Shown piece after piece: positions 39,028 through 50,935 of a stretch of 64,000 bases of DNA; position 1 is the first letter of the stretch; the number at the start of each line of letters is the position of its first letter. Made by a program: the position numbers and the translations under genes. Below the pieces are notes generated by a model. That model ran no database searches. It was not told the DNA's origin and saw nothing but the letters and a program-made list of their open reading frames with translations. This DNA comes from Coptis chinensis (Eukaryota > Streptophyta > Magnoliopsida > Ranunculales > Ranunculaceae): positions 93,085,501-93,149,500 of the forward strand of contig CM027379.1 of the NCBI GenBank assembly GCA_015680905.1, in the 5' to 3' direction.

Positions 39028-40380
39028 TTATATCAAATTCATTGGTACAATTAAGACTTTACATGACAGAAATAAAAAGAATATTGATACAAATAAAATG
39101 AAAAAAGATAAAATAGCATGCATAAAACTGTGCGAACACCATCTTTTGGGCGAGTTTCTTTTTTTTGTTTTTTTGGGCAAGTTGACCTTCAGACTAACGA
39201 GGCTATTGAAATGAGCAACATGAGTAACTGGATGTAGTACACTTCGTGCTTGAGACTCTAATTCACTTAAGGTCAATTCTCGACCATCGGGAACCATAAT
39301 ATAATTGGAGTCGGAGCTGCAACCACAGGTATCATGATTCATCTCATATTTCTTTTGGTGAAGCTTAGTCCATATTTGTTTCTCAATGTCTTCTAAAATC
39401 CAGATGATGCAACAATGGTGATCAAGAGAGCCAAATACGAGATACAAAGATCCCCTGACCACCATTAACTTTAAACACAAAATCAAATTCCTATCAAACT
39501 TCGAAAGGTTTGGCATTTCAATTACCTCCATCTTCTCACTTGCAATGTCCATTGAAATGATTAAATGCCTTTTGGCACTTTTAAGATAAGAAACCCAATA
39601 TACTTTTCTATCAAACACCACTGGTTCACATCCAACCTGATAACGCTTTGGCAGTGTCAACTTCCTCCAAGATGCATTTTTTATGCAGGTACCACCTAAA
39701 GTCAGCACCAGGAGCTTGTGAAAATGAGGAACTTTATAAAGTGTATTACAAAAAGGAATGGATGAAGGATCTACACCATTAACGTCTTCGTAATCTTCTT
39801 CAGCCCTTGCGTACCAAGCTAGAATCTTATATTGCTGTATAGTATCGTCAAAAACTAGTCGAAAATATTCATAATTCTTCTCAGGGGGAGAAGGTATCTT
39901 GGTAGAAAATCGAGTGACTGGGTTGACAATGTGGTAAGAATCAGGACTATCATAACCAACAGGGTTAGGGTTAGGGTTAGGGTCAAAAGCTCCCATAAAA
40001 AGCAAACCATCACAAGAGTCCTCTATTATCAAGTTATCATCATTGAACATGTCGTGTAATACGTTAAACCTCTCTCCAGTAATGTCATTGCAATAGTAGT
40101 ATGTGGCAATCCCATCATGCTTGATTAATCCAGGTGGAAGAGATCTCGACCAATCGAGGTGAAATTTCACAAACCATGGATCAGAAATAGTTTTGTTCCA
40201 ACGCTTACAGACGCACCTGAGTGTGACAAGAGTCTCTGTGGAGACGCGGATGAGTATCTCTCGGAAGATGTCATGGGGTAAATTACTAATACTATTTTCT
40301 TCTTCTGTTTCTTCTGTTACTTGTTCCTTTGTACGACGACAAACTTGATCTGAGAGAAGCATCTCCTGAAAAGCACGCAA
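39028..40380 (-). CDS. F-box protein with F-box-associated (FBA-type) interaction domain
   Basis: Single exon, 450 residues from ATG 40380; a second in-frame ATG at 40362 is an alternative start. The N-terminal F-box is at about residues 30-75 (NSISNLPHDIFREILIRVST, CVCKRWNKTISDPWFV). This class binds SKP1 in SCF ubiquitin ligases, and the C-terminal region (DSYHIVNPVTRFSTKI, GCEPVVFDRKVYWVSYLK, CCIIWILED) would bind the target, which is unknown. Residues around 135-143 are a PNPNPNP run encoded by a telomere-like repeat. The last about 35 residues are hydrophobic (ILSFFILFVSIFFLFLS) and absent from usual F-box proteins; they may be a 3' extension after loss of the ancestral stop. TATA-like TTTAAATATAAC lies at 40458-40447, about 70 bases upstream. 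A broken paralogue is at 26300-32183. Confidence 0.88.
   Translation of the reverse strand: MRAFQEMLLSDQVCRRTKEQVTEETEEENSISNLPHDIFREILIRVSTETLVTLRCVCKRWNKTISDPWFVKFHLDWSRSLPPGLIKHDGIATYYYCNDITGERFNVLHDMFNDDNLIIEDSCDGLLFMGAFDPNPNPNPVGYDSPDSYHIVNPVTRFSTKIPSPPEKNYEYFRLVFDDTIQQYKILAWYARAEEDYEDVNGVDPSSIPFCNTLYKVPHFHKLLVLTLGGTCIKNASWRKLTLPKRYQVGCEPVVFDRKVYWVSYLKSAKRHLIISMDIASEKMEVIEMPNLSKFDRNLILCLKLMVVRGSLYLVFGSLDHHCCIIWILEDIEKQIWTKLHQKKYEMNHDTCGCSSDSNYIMVPDGRELTLSELESQARSVLHPVTHVAHFNSLVSLKVNLPKKTKKRNSPKRWCSHSFMHAILSFFILFVSIFFLFLSCKVLIVPMNLI
39962..39982 (+). repeat. telomere-like GGGTTA repeat, G-quadruplex motif, inside the F-box gene
   Basis: Three GGGTTA units followed by GGG on the plus strand, the template strand of the F-box gene. 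It encodes Pro-Asn repeats on the minus strand. The paralogue reads DLDPNIYTYPD at this place and lacks the expansion. Confidence 0.95.
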
Positions 40381-42163
40381 AAGGAAGAGTTGAGAGAGAA
40401 GTATGAAGTCGGAAAAAAGTAAAACAAGAATAATAAGAGGTCGACGTTATATTTAAAAGGCTTCTTTTCCGACTTGTTATGGAACTCATAATCTTTGTTG
40501 GATTAGTTCGGGTTTCTGTTCTCATTTACAAGTAACGAAGTAAAACTCCAATTATGTATAAAATTATAAATCAATCAATTTCTTAATTAAAAACCAACCA
40601 AAGATAGATACACAAGAAACATGAAATTCATAACAGATGCAAACATGAAATACCTGGTGACAAATTGGATTAATATGTGTTACGAAATGTAAATTGGACA
40701 CAAATTCGAACCGGAATTTGGGAGTGTTTCAAATTCAAATCGAAATTTGGGATGCACCGAGAAGCGGTCAGTCCACAGAAGAGTTCCAAACGAGTCAAAA
40801 TTGGTAACTTTCTATCTCAAGTCGGGCCCTAGGCCCTGCCAAGAGCCCAAGACGGCATGAGTGCTTTATTGTTTGAACTTCGAAGCGCAGTGGCAGTAAA
40901 CAGTAAGCTGCCTATTTTGCAATTTGTTTTTAATCTCATGTTTATCGAATTAGTGGAACCTATGACTCTTTTACCAAAGCGGAAATGCAAAATATGGCGA
41001 ATAGCGATATATGTGGATTTCTTAGGAATCTTTTTTTTTGTTTACAAATTAGTGGAATCTATGACTTTTTCTTGTTAATCAATTTTTGTATAGTAAACTC
41101 GTAATATTCTTAATATTCTTTGTATTCTTCAGCAAGGTAGCCTTTGTATTCTTTTTTGTTCTCTCTCAACTTCTAGTTTCTACAAGGTATATACAATTTA
41201 CTTGAAACCTAAACATAAAAAAAATCAGTAAAATGGCATAAAACGCCAATACTTCTTCCTAAGCCTATTCATCCCACTCTTAGTAGCTTTACTTTCATTC
41301 AGCTTGCACTACTGCAGCAAGGTCGTCACTGGATGGCGATCCCACTTTCTCTGGTGTTGTCTCAGATTCTTATCACATACTCTTTGAAGCTCTTTGAAGT
41401 CCAGAACAAGGTTTTATCCACTTAACAACATACCTAAACTTTCTAATCTGGAAACCACCTGATCTGGCCTGATAGATGCCGAAACACTAAACTCTGCTTC
41501 CTGTCTTGGGCAAGTTTCAGAATCTGGGCAGCTCAAAAACGATGATTGTGGATTATCAAGATCTCCAACCTCAATGATGTCTTGTTCTGAGAAATTACAG
41601 CTTCCACGAAGGTCTTGAATTGGAAAACTGGATGTACATTCCTCTAGGTGTCTGCCAGAAGCCCACAGTGTTCAGCCCTTTCAACCTACACAGGAGTTTG
41701 AACTGATGTAAGACAGGGAAATAGAAAATCGGTAAAAACGTTTTTCGCTTCTAACTATTAAATCATGTCAGAGTATGCACGTGTGAATAAAGATCAAAAG
41801 TATCTCAAGCTACAGTACAAGCATAACATGTGTATGTCTTCTTACATGATTTTCATTAAAACTAGCTTATGGAAATTCCAGCCGTGTGACCAATCCAATC
41901 CAAGGCAGGTCCAACTTTCAGATTGTCTTCCGAAAGTGCCATTGCTAAGCAAATCCAAAAGTCCATAACACTAAACTTTCCTAGCACCATCCCTGCCTCT
42001 GACCACTACAACGCAACCACTACCATACAGTGATACAGATCTTAAATCTAGAAAGACAATACAAGGACCAGACACTACTTAACAAAGGAGAAAACAGATT
42101 ATATTCAACTAAACTCTAGAACCATTCTCTGAAAAGGGGCGGCATCAAAGTGAACATGCATAC
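40381..42163. other. F-box upstream region and intergenic DNA
   Basis: 40381-40560 is the likely promoter and leader of the F-box gene. 41170-41330 matches 36778-37110 in part. No complete gene; a possible coding remnant at 41414-41660 is listed separately. Confidence 0.4.
41414..41660 (-). pseudogene. unrecognised coding remnant (possible last exon)
   Basis: On the minus strand a frame reads HLEECTSSFPIQDLRGSCNF, DIIEVGDLDN, SCPDSETCPRQEAEF, RPDQVVSRLESLGMLLSG and stops at TAA 41416-41414. The composition is protein-like, without the low complexity of spurious AT-rich frames. No start, no recognised domain and no upstream exon in view. It may be an isolated exon of a gene lost from this locus. 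Confidence 0.3.
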
Positions 42164-42902
42164 TGTTGGGTTTGTGGAACCGTCGAGCTTTGCTCCGGTG
42201 TCCAACCTGTTATCTTCAGTTTTCAGTTTGGAGAAAAGGGCGCGATCCGCGCTCAACTATGCTGTGGACAAGGTGCGACCAGCTGAAGTTCTTGGGTTAT
42301 CGAGCCTTGAACCGGCATTTCGGATTAGCCTTGGCCAAGGTGCGACCCGCGCTCATGCTTTCTGAAATTTTCTCTGATTTCCGATATTTCGGCCCAAAAC
42401 CCATTTTCTCACCTTTTTCTATGTGTACTTATATAAAGGAAATAGAATATGGTTTTGAGATAACTTTTGAGAGATTCATTTCTTGGGTATTGTGGGAGCT
42501 CTATTGAGCTAGGGTTTGAATGATGCATCTTGTTCTTGATTCTTGATATCTCTTGTAAACTCTCCGGCTATAAAGGAAACTCGGCTCTTGTGTGGATGTA
42601 GGTAACATTTACCGAACCACCTAAATCTTTGTGTCTCTTTGCATATTTACTTTCTTATTTATTGTTTGCTTGTTATGAGTAATAATAAATTAGTGGCTTT
42701 GCTTGTTTGAGCTTGTTGTGATAACTACCAAAGTCTTGGGTGGGTGATTTTCTTGGTGTGATCTCCAAATTGAAATCATTTGGGATAGAAAGTAGTTAGA
42801 TTGAGGTGTGACTTTATAGTGAAATTTCCCAACAAGTGGTATCAGAGCACGATTTTGAATTATTGGAACAAGGTGTGTGAGGAAAAACTCCACCTTTAGC
42901 AT
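42164..42902 (+). mobile_element. Copia-B family LTR plus primer site and leader, truncated
   Basis: 42164-42834 is an LTR (TGTTGGGTTT...TTCCCAACA), the inverted equivalent of the Copia-B LTRs. Primer site TGGTATCAGAGC follows at 42837-42848, then about 55 bases of the same leader (GGAACAAGGTGTGTGAGG) up to 42902, where similarity stops. No gag, pol or second LTR follows, and no target duplication was found. Confidence 0.85.
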
Positions 42903-44620
42903 TGAATCAGAGCTAGCTCTAACCGCCCTTTAGAACATTAGTACTTCATTCCAGGATCAGCATAAATAACTAAACATAGAAAACTCTTCAACAGAGCTAT
43001 CCAGAGAATAATAATAATGTAGTATCCTGTTGTCACTTGTATCTATCGATTTGTAGGAATTACGTGATATATAACCACGTATTAGTACCGATTAATGTAC
43101 GGACAGGAGCTTGGTAGAGAAACAATGGGTACTTGTAAGTGTGTATGTGTATGTGTCCGAAAAGACTGAGACAAAGGAAAAAACAATCCATGCAACCACG
43201 CATATAGTGCAGGTGTAAAAAATAAACCACATACTTTATACCCTCGACATTCTTATCGAAGTTAGAACTAAATCGACGCGAGTGTGTCTTTGAATATCCT
43301 GAATTTTTATAATATTTTGAAGTGCAATATGTAGCAACATACAAATTTGCCAATTTACAATTCTCCAAACTTATTCTTGACTTAGGTTGGATAATGGATT
43401 TAAGGTTTTCACGATCAGGGTTTCCAGCAAGTAGATGAAAGATATAAGATAGAAGGAAATGTGAAAAGAGTTTTGGGGTTAGCAAAAAAGCAATTCCAAA
43501 TTTTTAGTACAAGAGGGAGAGGCCAGGATTTAAAGATCATAGCTTCTTAGAAGTGTTAAACTAGATCAACTTTTAAGATAAAAGAAAAATGGAAAACACA
43601 AGTAGAGCCCATCAAAACGATAAGTTTACAGCAAGACAATGACAATTCAAAGAACAAGAGCCTCTAGCACTTCCATGATAGCATGGTTATGATGGTATTC
43701 ATTTACAGTCGCTACAAATTGAAAACTATTCCCTAAGTAGTCTGAGTAATGCATTTAAGTTTCCTTTCTTTGCTACTCATTTTTTTTTTTTTTTTTTATC
43801 AACCCAGACACGGAATCTTCCTAATTTGTAGCAATTTTTTTTATTTTGTTTTATCTAACACTGTTTGTTGCATTAACTTTGGGGTTAAATGAGTGGAGAG
43901 GTGTTGATATATTTTTGTAAGGTGTAAAACCTTAACTTTTCCACCGAAAGCGAGAAGATCGGCCTCTTTGTGAAAATCTGAATTGGCTAATTAGTGCTCC
44001 TTACCTCCCTCTCTTGTTTACTACTTTTTAAGTAGAGAGGAAATTGATAAACCGGTGAGCTATGTGGAAATGTTTAACTACCGAATGAAGAGAATACTTA
44101 AAGTAGCTTGGTATAATTGGCTTCAACAACAGGTTCTATTGATGTACTGATATGTAAACATGCGTGCAACTTCAAAAAAACCATGAAAATCTAGTCTAGC
44201 AGTTCCATTCTTGAGAAAGTCAGAAATTATCGACTTGCCCAACAATTTAACACTTCTTCATACAAAACTCAGTAGCAGTTTCATTTTTCTGATCTTGATA
44301 GTATTTATGGAAATGGTTTTCTAAAACCCTCGGAAAGTTTAAATGGATCGAGTTCAAATGAGGAGTTTCTCAAATGGGGCTTGTTAAAAAAACATTAGAA
44401 AATGGTAATGGTATGGAAGTTGGGGAAACTCATTCCCATTGCAATATCTAGATCTGACTCTCGAATGACAACTCCTTAAGAATCAAATGCCCCGAAAATT
44501 ATGAAATTTCTTGGTCACTACAGATATTGGCTATGATAAAGCACCAAGATTTTAAGGCACTTTATCGTCTCCACATGGACTCGGGGAAGGTACAATCACC
44601 AAAAGCGGGACGAGGTAAAT
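42903..44620. other. intergenic, no gene recognised
   Basis: AT-rich. The longest frame (43485-43060, minus) has no recognisable motif and low-complexity composition. A poly-T tract lies at about 43781-43798. Confidence 0.4.
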
Positions 44621-45075
44621 TGTTGGAAAATAATCTGCAACAAGCGGGGATTAACAATGGAAATTGAAGCCGAGGCGGACTAGGTAAGCTTTCTTTAAGA
44701 TATTGCGGTGTCCGTTCCTCCCGGTGCGCATTGCGGACCACGGAACCTCCAGGATACAATAGCCTCTGTGAAACGCCTTTGATGATCACCGCGGCCAAAA
44801 CCAAAACCAGAAAAGATAACAAGAACTAATAGTCTACTGCCATTATAAGTGAGAGAAATTTTTCTTAAAAGAGAGGGAAGATGCGAAAAACTGATGTGTT
44901 TTGAACTGCTGCTTAGCCTGGTTTTTATAGGTAAATGAAAACGCAAAAAAAGGATATGAGCTGAAATTGGTAACGTTCCTGCCAAAGCAAAACGTCTTTT
45001 CTGTTTTAACCAATTGGTTATGCGCGGAGAAGGTATCAAGAGCTCAAGCCCAAGCCCAATTTAAAATAACAAACA
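44621..45075 (-). repeat. left (3') LTR of Copia-C
   Basis: 455 bp, homologous to 49620-50081; contains an AGCCCA hexamer near its right end, expanded in the other LTR. Confidence 0.9.
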
Positions 45076-45087
45076 ATCCCCCCACTT

Positions 45088-45838
45088 ATTTTAATAACAT
45101 AAATCAAAATAAAAATTATGGCAGTCACTATTAGTTCCAATATATCAAGCATAAATAAAGATGTCCAAGACTAAAACATTTACGTAGTGAAGACTACTTA
45201 GAGTATAAGATCCATAAGTGACGAAGTCTTGAACTTAGGTCTTGTGTATACAATGAGTTATCATCATGCATAACATACTCATTGTTCTCTTTCCAAACTC
45301 ACACATTAAAGGCCATGTGCTTCCATCTTGGATTCGTGAATGATCTAGAGAATTAACCCTCATTCTCATAGAAAGCGGCTTATACTTTCACATTCACTAA
45401 GTGAGTTCTATCAAGAGTGCTCTTGTAGCTTAGGCACTTCGTCCATAAGGACCATAGAACTTCATTAAGAGTTTTCCCAAAAAACTACAACCTCTAATTG
45501 CTTCAGGATCACATGCATACAATTTACTACTTTACTTATCTAAAATTCAGGACATATAAGTATCATTGCATGCATGTCTTATACTCAAACATTCTATGAC
45601 TTGTTTTTCCCTTTAAACCTAGTTCTTAGGATCTCCAGTCCCTAGGTTGGGTTACCATCATATACATTTATCTTTCAATAGGCTTCAGTTCCATACTTCT
45701 GGCAGTAGTCCACACTTTTTCTCTAGCCAGAGCTTTAGTAAATGGATCTACAAGATTATCACCGGATCTCACAAAATCAATAGTCACTGCACCCTTGGAT
45801 ATGTAATCCCATACAGTACTATGTTTACGACGTATCTG
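45088..45838 (-). other. Copia-C segment between RNase H and the polypurine tract
   Basis: No long frame. Part of it (45690-45838) continues the decayed RNase H on the minus strand; the rest is non-coding 3' interior. Confidence 0.4.
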
Positions 45839-48800
45839 TCATGATTTACCATTATAAAACTTGTTGTGGACTCTCCCAATAGCCGCAGTGCTATCACAAT
45901 GTATCAAGGTAGCTGGTACCGGTCTATGCCAAACCGGTATGTGAGTGAGTAGGTCTCGTAACCAACCAGCCTCCTCACTTACATTAGCCAAAGCAATCAA
46001 CTCAGACTCTATAGTAGATTGTGCTATAATGGTCTGTTTCTTGGACTTCCAAGATACAGCACCTCCACCAATGCATAACACATATCCACTAGTAGCCTTA
46101 GAGTCTTCTAAAAGAGTATTCCAATCAGCATCAGTGTACCCTTCAAGAATAGCAGGAAATCTCTGATAATGAATACCTAAATTGATTGTTCTCTTTAGGT
46201 ATCTCATTAACCTGCCTATTGCTTGCCAATGTTCAACACTACCTGCACAAAACACCTACTGCATAGGCAATGTCAGGTCTTGTACAATCTATAACATATC
46301 TTAAACTACCAATGATACTAGCATATTCCTTCTGATTCACAGGTTCATCATTATTAATAAACAATTTAACACTTGAATCAAAAGGTGAGCAAATAGGCTT
46401 ACAATCGAAGTAGTTATACTTCTTTAACACTTTCTCAACGTAGTGTTACTGATCTAACCATATGCCATCTGATGATCTTGTAATTTTAATCCCTAAAATT
46501 ACTTCTGCTTCTCCTAAGTCTTTCATATCAAAGTTAGAAGACAACAAGTCTTTGGTCTCTTTTTACCGCATGCAAATTAGACCCAAAAATAAGTAGATCA
46601 TTAACATATAAGCATATTATAACACATATTCCATCAGAGTACTTATAGTATATGCATTTGTCACTTTCGTTTATGTAGAAACCATTAGCAATCATAAAGT
46701 TATCAAATTTTTCATGCCATTGTTTCAGTGCCTGTTTTAAACCATAAAGTGACTTCGATAACTTGCATACCTTTTTACTATTACCTTGTTCCACATAACC
46801 TGCTGGTTGTTCAATGTAAATCTCCTCTCCTAAATCCTCATTTAAAAAGGTTGTCGTAACATTCATCTGATGAACAACTAGATTATGAACAACAACAATA
46901 GATAATAATACTCTGATTGAAGTTATCCTAGTAACTGGTGAATATGTATCAAAAAAGTTAAAGTTCTCTTTTTTGTCGAAAACCTTTGACAACTAGTCTG
47001 GCCTTGAACTTTTCTACTAAACCATCGGTTTTAAACTTTCTTTTTAAAACCCATTTGCTTCCTATAATCTTACAACTAGGAGGCAAATCCACTAACTCCC
47101 AAGTCTTGTTTTCCATGAGAGAATCTATCTCACTCTGAATGGCTTCTCTCCAAAACTTAGAGTCAGAAGAGGCAAGAGCTTCTTCTATGGAGGAGGGATC
47201 TCCTTCCAAAGAAAACATCACAAAATCAGATCCTAGATCTTTAGTGACCCTAGCTCTTTTACTTCTTCTTAGTTCAGTTACAGTGTCTGTGTCCCTATCA
47301 TGCAATCTAGATATATCAGTAGCAGAAACATCTTTGGTAGAGGTCTTAGAGGAAGATGCACCCCCACTAGCACCCCTACTATTTGTAGATAAATAGGGAA
47401 AACTATCTTCTAAAAACTCAGCATCAGATGATTCAATAATAACATTACTCTTTATATCCAGAAATCTATAGGCCTTACTATTCATAGCATAGCCTAAAAA
47501 GACACACTCATAGGCCTTACTCTCAAGCTTAGAGATTTTGGGGTCATGCTTCCTTACAAAGGCCAGACAACCCCATGTCCTGAAATAACTCAAGTTGGGT
47601 TTTTTTATTTTTCCATAGCTCATAAGGTGTAACCTTAGTCTTAGAACTAGCAATCATATTCAAAACATAGTATACAGTTAAAATAGCTTCACCCCATAAA
47701 CTTGAGGATGCTCCAGAACTAAGCAACATAGCAACAGTTAATTCCTTAAGTGTTCTGTTCTTACGTTCAGCTACTCTATTCATTTCAGGTGAATAAGGAG
47801 CTGTCGTCTTGTGAATTATACCATGTGATTGTAAGAAAAGATTAAAATCAGTAGAATCATACTCAGTACCTCTATCACTTTGAATTACTTTAATGTTTCT
47901 ATCATGCTGATTTTGAACCTCAATAACATAAGTTTTAAAAGCACTTAAAACATCACTCTTATTCTTCAACAAATAAACATAGGTAAATTTTGAGAAATCA
48001 TCAATGAAGATAATAAAATATCTTTTACCACCTCTAGTTAGAACACCTTCAAGTTCACAAATATCAGAATGTACTAATGCTAGCAGATTTCTACGTACTT
48101 CTCTCAACTGATTTGTGAGGTTTCTTAGTGATTTTGGTTGTAGTGCATGCATGATTCACAGTGCACAAAACCATCATTCTTCAAGATAGGAATTAAACCT
48201 AGTGTGTTCATGTTCTTAACATACTTCCTATTAATATGACATAATCTACGATGCTAAACATTAACAGAATAAGCAATCATGTAAGTAGAAGTAGAAGTTT
48301 TATTTATATCAGCAACATTTAACTTAAACATCCCATTACATGCATATTCCTTGCTAACAAAAATTCCAGACTTAGTGGTCATATAATCGATCACGCCTAT
48401 CACTTCTTTGAAAACCAAAGATTGTTCAAAATAAAACCAGAAACTAAATTCTTCCTAATATTAGGTGTATGAAGAACACCTTTCAAAACCAGTTTCTTCC
48501 CAGAAGTAAACACCAACTCCACACCACCAGAACCTACAACCTTGATAGTATGGTTGTCGCATAATAGAACTTCCTGGTTCACAGTTGTGGTATAACTCTT
48601 GAACCAGTTTCTATCAAAACAGACATGCCTAGAAGCACCAGTATCAGCTTACCATCCCTCAGAGACATTGGCAGAATTGACTTCAGTTATCATTGCCACA
48701 AAAGTGTCCTCGGTCACATTATCCTCATTCCAGTTCTTGCAGTTACAAGAATAATGTCCCTTCTTTTTGCATGTATAACAAACAACTTCTTTCATGTCTA

Positions 48801-49592
48801 CTGGTGGCCTTTGGTTCATATTAACCTGGTTTTGGTTCTTATGTGGAGCTTTCTTATTGTTCTTAGGTTTGTTCTTCATTGCCTTTTTATTAGGTTTCAG
48901 ATTAGAATTGGTTTTATTAGCATGCTGATTTATGATATTAACTTTAGCCTTGGTAGATGACATAGCCACTTCCTCATTGTGGTCATTTTTTCAGGATTCT
49001 TCTTCAATCCGGAGTCTCATAGTGAGACTTACCATCGAAAAATCCTTGGATTTATGTCTAAGAATGTTTATGAAATCCTTCCATGAGGGAGGAAGCTTAT
49101 CAATGATGAATGCAACTTGAAATTGCTTGTCAATCTTCATTCCCTCAGAAAGTATTTCATGAACAATTATTTGTAGGTCGTGACACTGAGTCACAACCGA
49201 CTTATCATCTACCATCTGGAATTTAAGGTAACGACTTACATCATACTTTTTCGAGCCATCCTCCTTAGTATCATACTTCTTCTGTAGGGCATCGTCCCAC
49301 ACATTAAAAGCAGTTAGAAGATAGCAGTACAGGTCATCAGTAAGTGCATTCAGGATATAGTTCTTGCACTTGAAATCCACAGTATTCCATTTGTTGACAA
49401 CAACAGTAAGAGCAGGTTCTTAACATATCTTCCGCTGTAGGTCGTTTATCTGTCAGAACATTATCAACCTTCACCAAAGTCAGATAAAATGTCATCTTTG
49501 CTTTCCACCGTTTGAAGTTTTAACCAGCAAACTTGAAAGGGCGATTATTGTTGTTGTCGTTTCTGAACTGGTTTCCTTCCCCATGTTCCATT
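45839..49592 (-). pseudogene. Copia-C gag-pol polyprotein, decayed
   Basis: The gag ATG is at 49592 (MEHGEGNQF), with an early TAA near 49520. Gag runs to 48991; zinc knuckle CYTCKKKGHYSCNC (about 48770). Protease site ADTGASRHV (about 48640) is preceded by an in-frame TAA in place of the residue after Trp. Integrase 48152-47544 keeps all three acidic residues (HSDIC, SDRGTEY, VAERKN). RT 47200-46534 has both catalytic aspartates altered: the first motif reads MNVTTTFLN and the second YVND. RNase H 46255-45839 ([29 protein letters not shown]). Multiple breaks make it non-functional. Confidence 0.88.
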
Positions 49593-49619
49593 GTTAAACA
49601 GACAAAATACCTTAAAATT

Positions 49620-50081
49620 GTTAGAAAATAATCTTTAACAAATAGGATTAACAATGGAAATTGGAAGCTGAGGCGCGGACTAGGTCGCTCTCTTTAAGGT
49701 ATTGCGGGTTTGTTCCTTTTGGTGTAGACAGACACGGAACCTCTAGGATACAACAACCTCTATAAATGTCTTGATGATCACTGCAGAGCAAAAACCAAAA
49801 CCAGAAAAGAGAGCAAGAACTAATAGTCTATTGCCATTATAAGTGAGAGAAGTTTTTCTTAAAGAGAGGGAAGATGTGAAAAACTGGTGTGTTTTGGACA
49901 GCTGTGTAGCCTGGTTTTTATAGGTAAGTGAAAACACAAAAAGGGGATATGAGCAGAAGATTGGTAACGTTTCTGCCAAAGCAAAATGTCTTCTCCGTTT
50001 TAACCAATTGGTTATGCGAGAAGAAAGTATCAAGAGCTCAAGCCCAAGCCCAAGCCCAAGCCTAATTTAAAATAACCAACA
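49620..50081 (-). repeat. right (5') LTR of Copia-C
   Basis: 462 bp; near its right end AGCCCA is repeated four times (50038-50063). Confidence 0.9.
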
Positions 50082-50935
50082 TAAACTCTTTACCCACTGC
50101 CGTGGCTACTCCATATCCAGCGAAGTCCTGAAGCTTGTTTAAAAATTCCAATACTTAGGTCATAATCTATCCATAACATAGCCCAGAAAATATAAGCATG
50201 TGTGCTTTAATAGGCAGGGAGAGAGAGTATGTCTACTAGTAAGCATTCATATGTCCTATATAAAAGAACTGATATCCAGCCATTCCAATTCTGTAGCGAA
50301 AGAACGAACATATCGAATTGTGTGCAAACTTCAGAGGTGCACATGCAGATAATAAAGTATGGGTGGACAGACATAACAATCAGTGGTAAACAAAAATGCG
50401 ATCGAAAAGAAACCTGACCGCAAAAAATTCGGGATACGACAAAAATTTGGTATGGGAATAATTTAAGAATTATTCAAATGACTCAAAAAGCGGTGCGGTC
50501 AAATATTCATCAAAAAATTCGCAATCGGCAATTATGCACGGTGTTTAATTAATACGTGTTTTAAACGTTTTGTTGCAAAAATTCGAAAGTAAAAAATTCA
50601 TGATATTATGTTAATAAATCTCTACTAGTAGCATATCCTATAATGATCCTGGCCTCTTAAATTCATCCGGGTATTTTTCTTACGCATAATACCCCCAAAT
50701 GAATAATTAAAGCAAACACCTAAATACTATTAAGAATGACTATTTGGTCTTTTTACACCCATGTCAATTCTTAGTACCAATATTGTCATTCAATTAAAGT
50801 GTTGTTTAACACTGTTTAATAAGGGTAATCGGTCATTTCATGAGGTGGTTAATTAAAAAACCAAATCCACGCCATTTTGAATTATACGCACACAATAAAT
50901 ATCCACTTAATATTAATTACGATGTCATTAATTAC
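50082..50935. other. intergenic, no gene recognised
   Basis: AT-rich; short frames only. It precedes the promoter-like sequence of the phosphatase fragment. Confidence 0.4.

Larger units (their letters stand above)
44621..50081 (-). mobile_element. Copia-C: near full-length but inactive Ty1/copia element
   Basis: 5461 bp. LTRs 44621-45075 and 49620-50081 (TGTTRGAAAATAATC...AACMAACA). Flanks TAAAT (44616-44620) and TAAAC (50082-50086) form a 4/5 target duplication. The polypurine tract AAGTGGGGGGAT (minus) is at 45087-45076. The usual methionine primer TGGTATCAGAGC is not seen next to the 5' LTR; ATTTTAAGGTATTTTGTC stands there instead. Domain order is gag, protease, integrase, RT, RNase H. 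Confidence 0.9.

Noticed and set aside
43060..43485. 141-codon minus-strand frame
   Set aside because: Biased composition, no motif, no neighbouring exons; likely chance.
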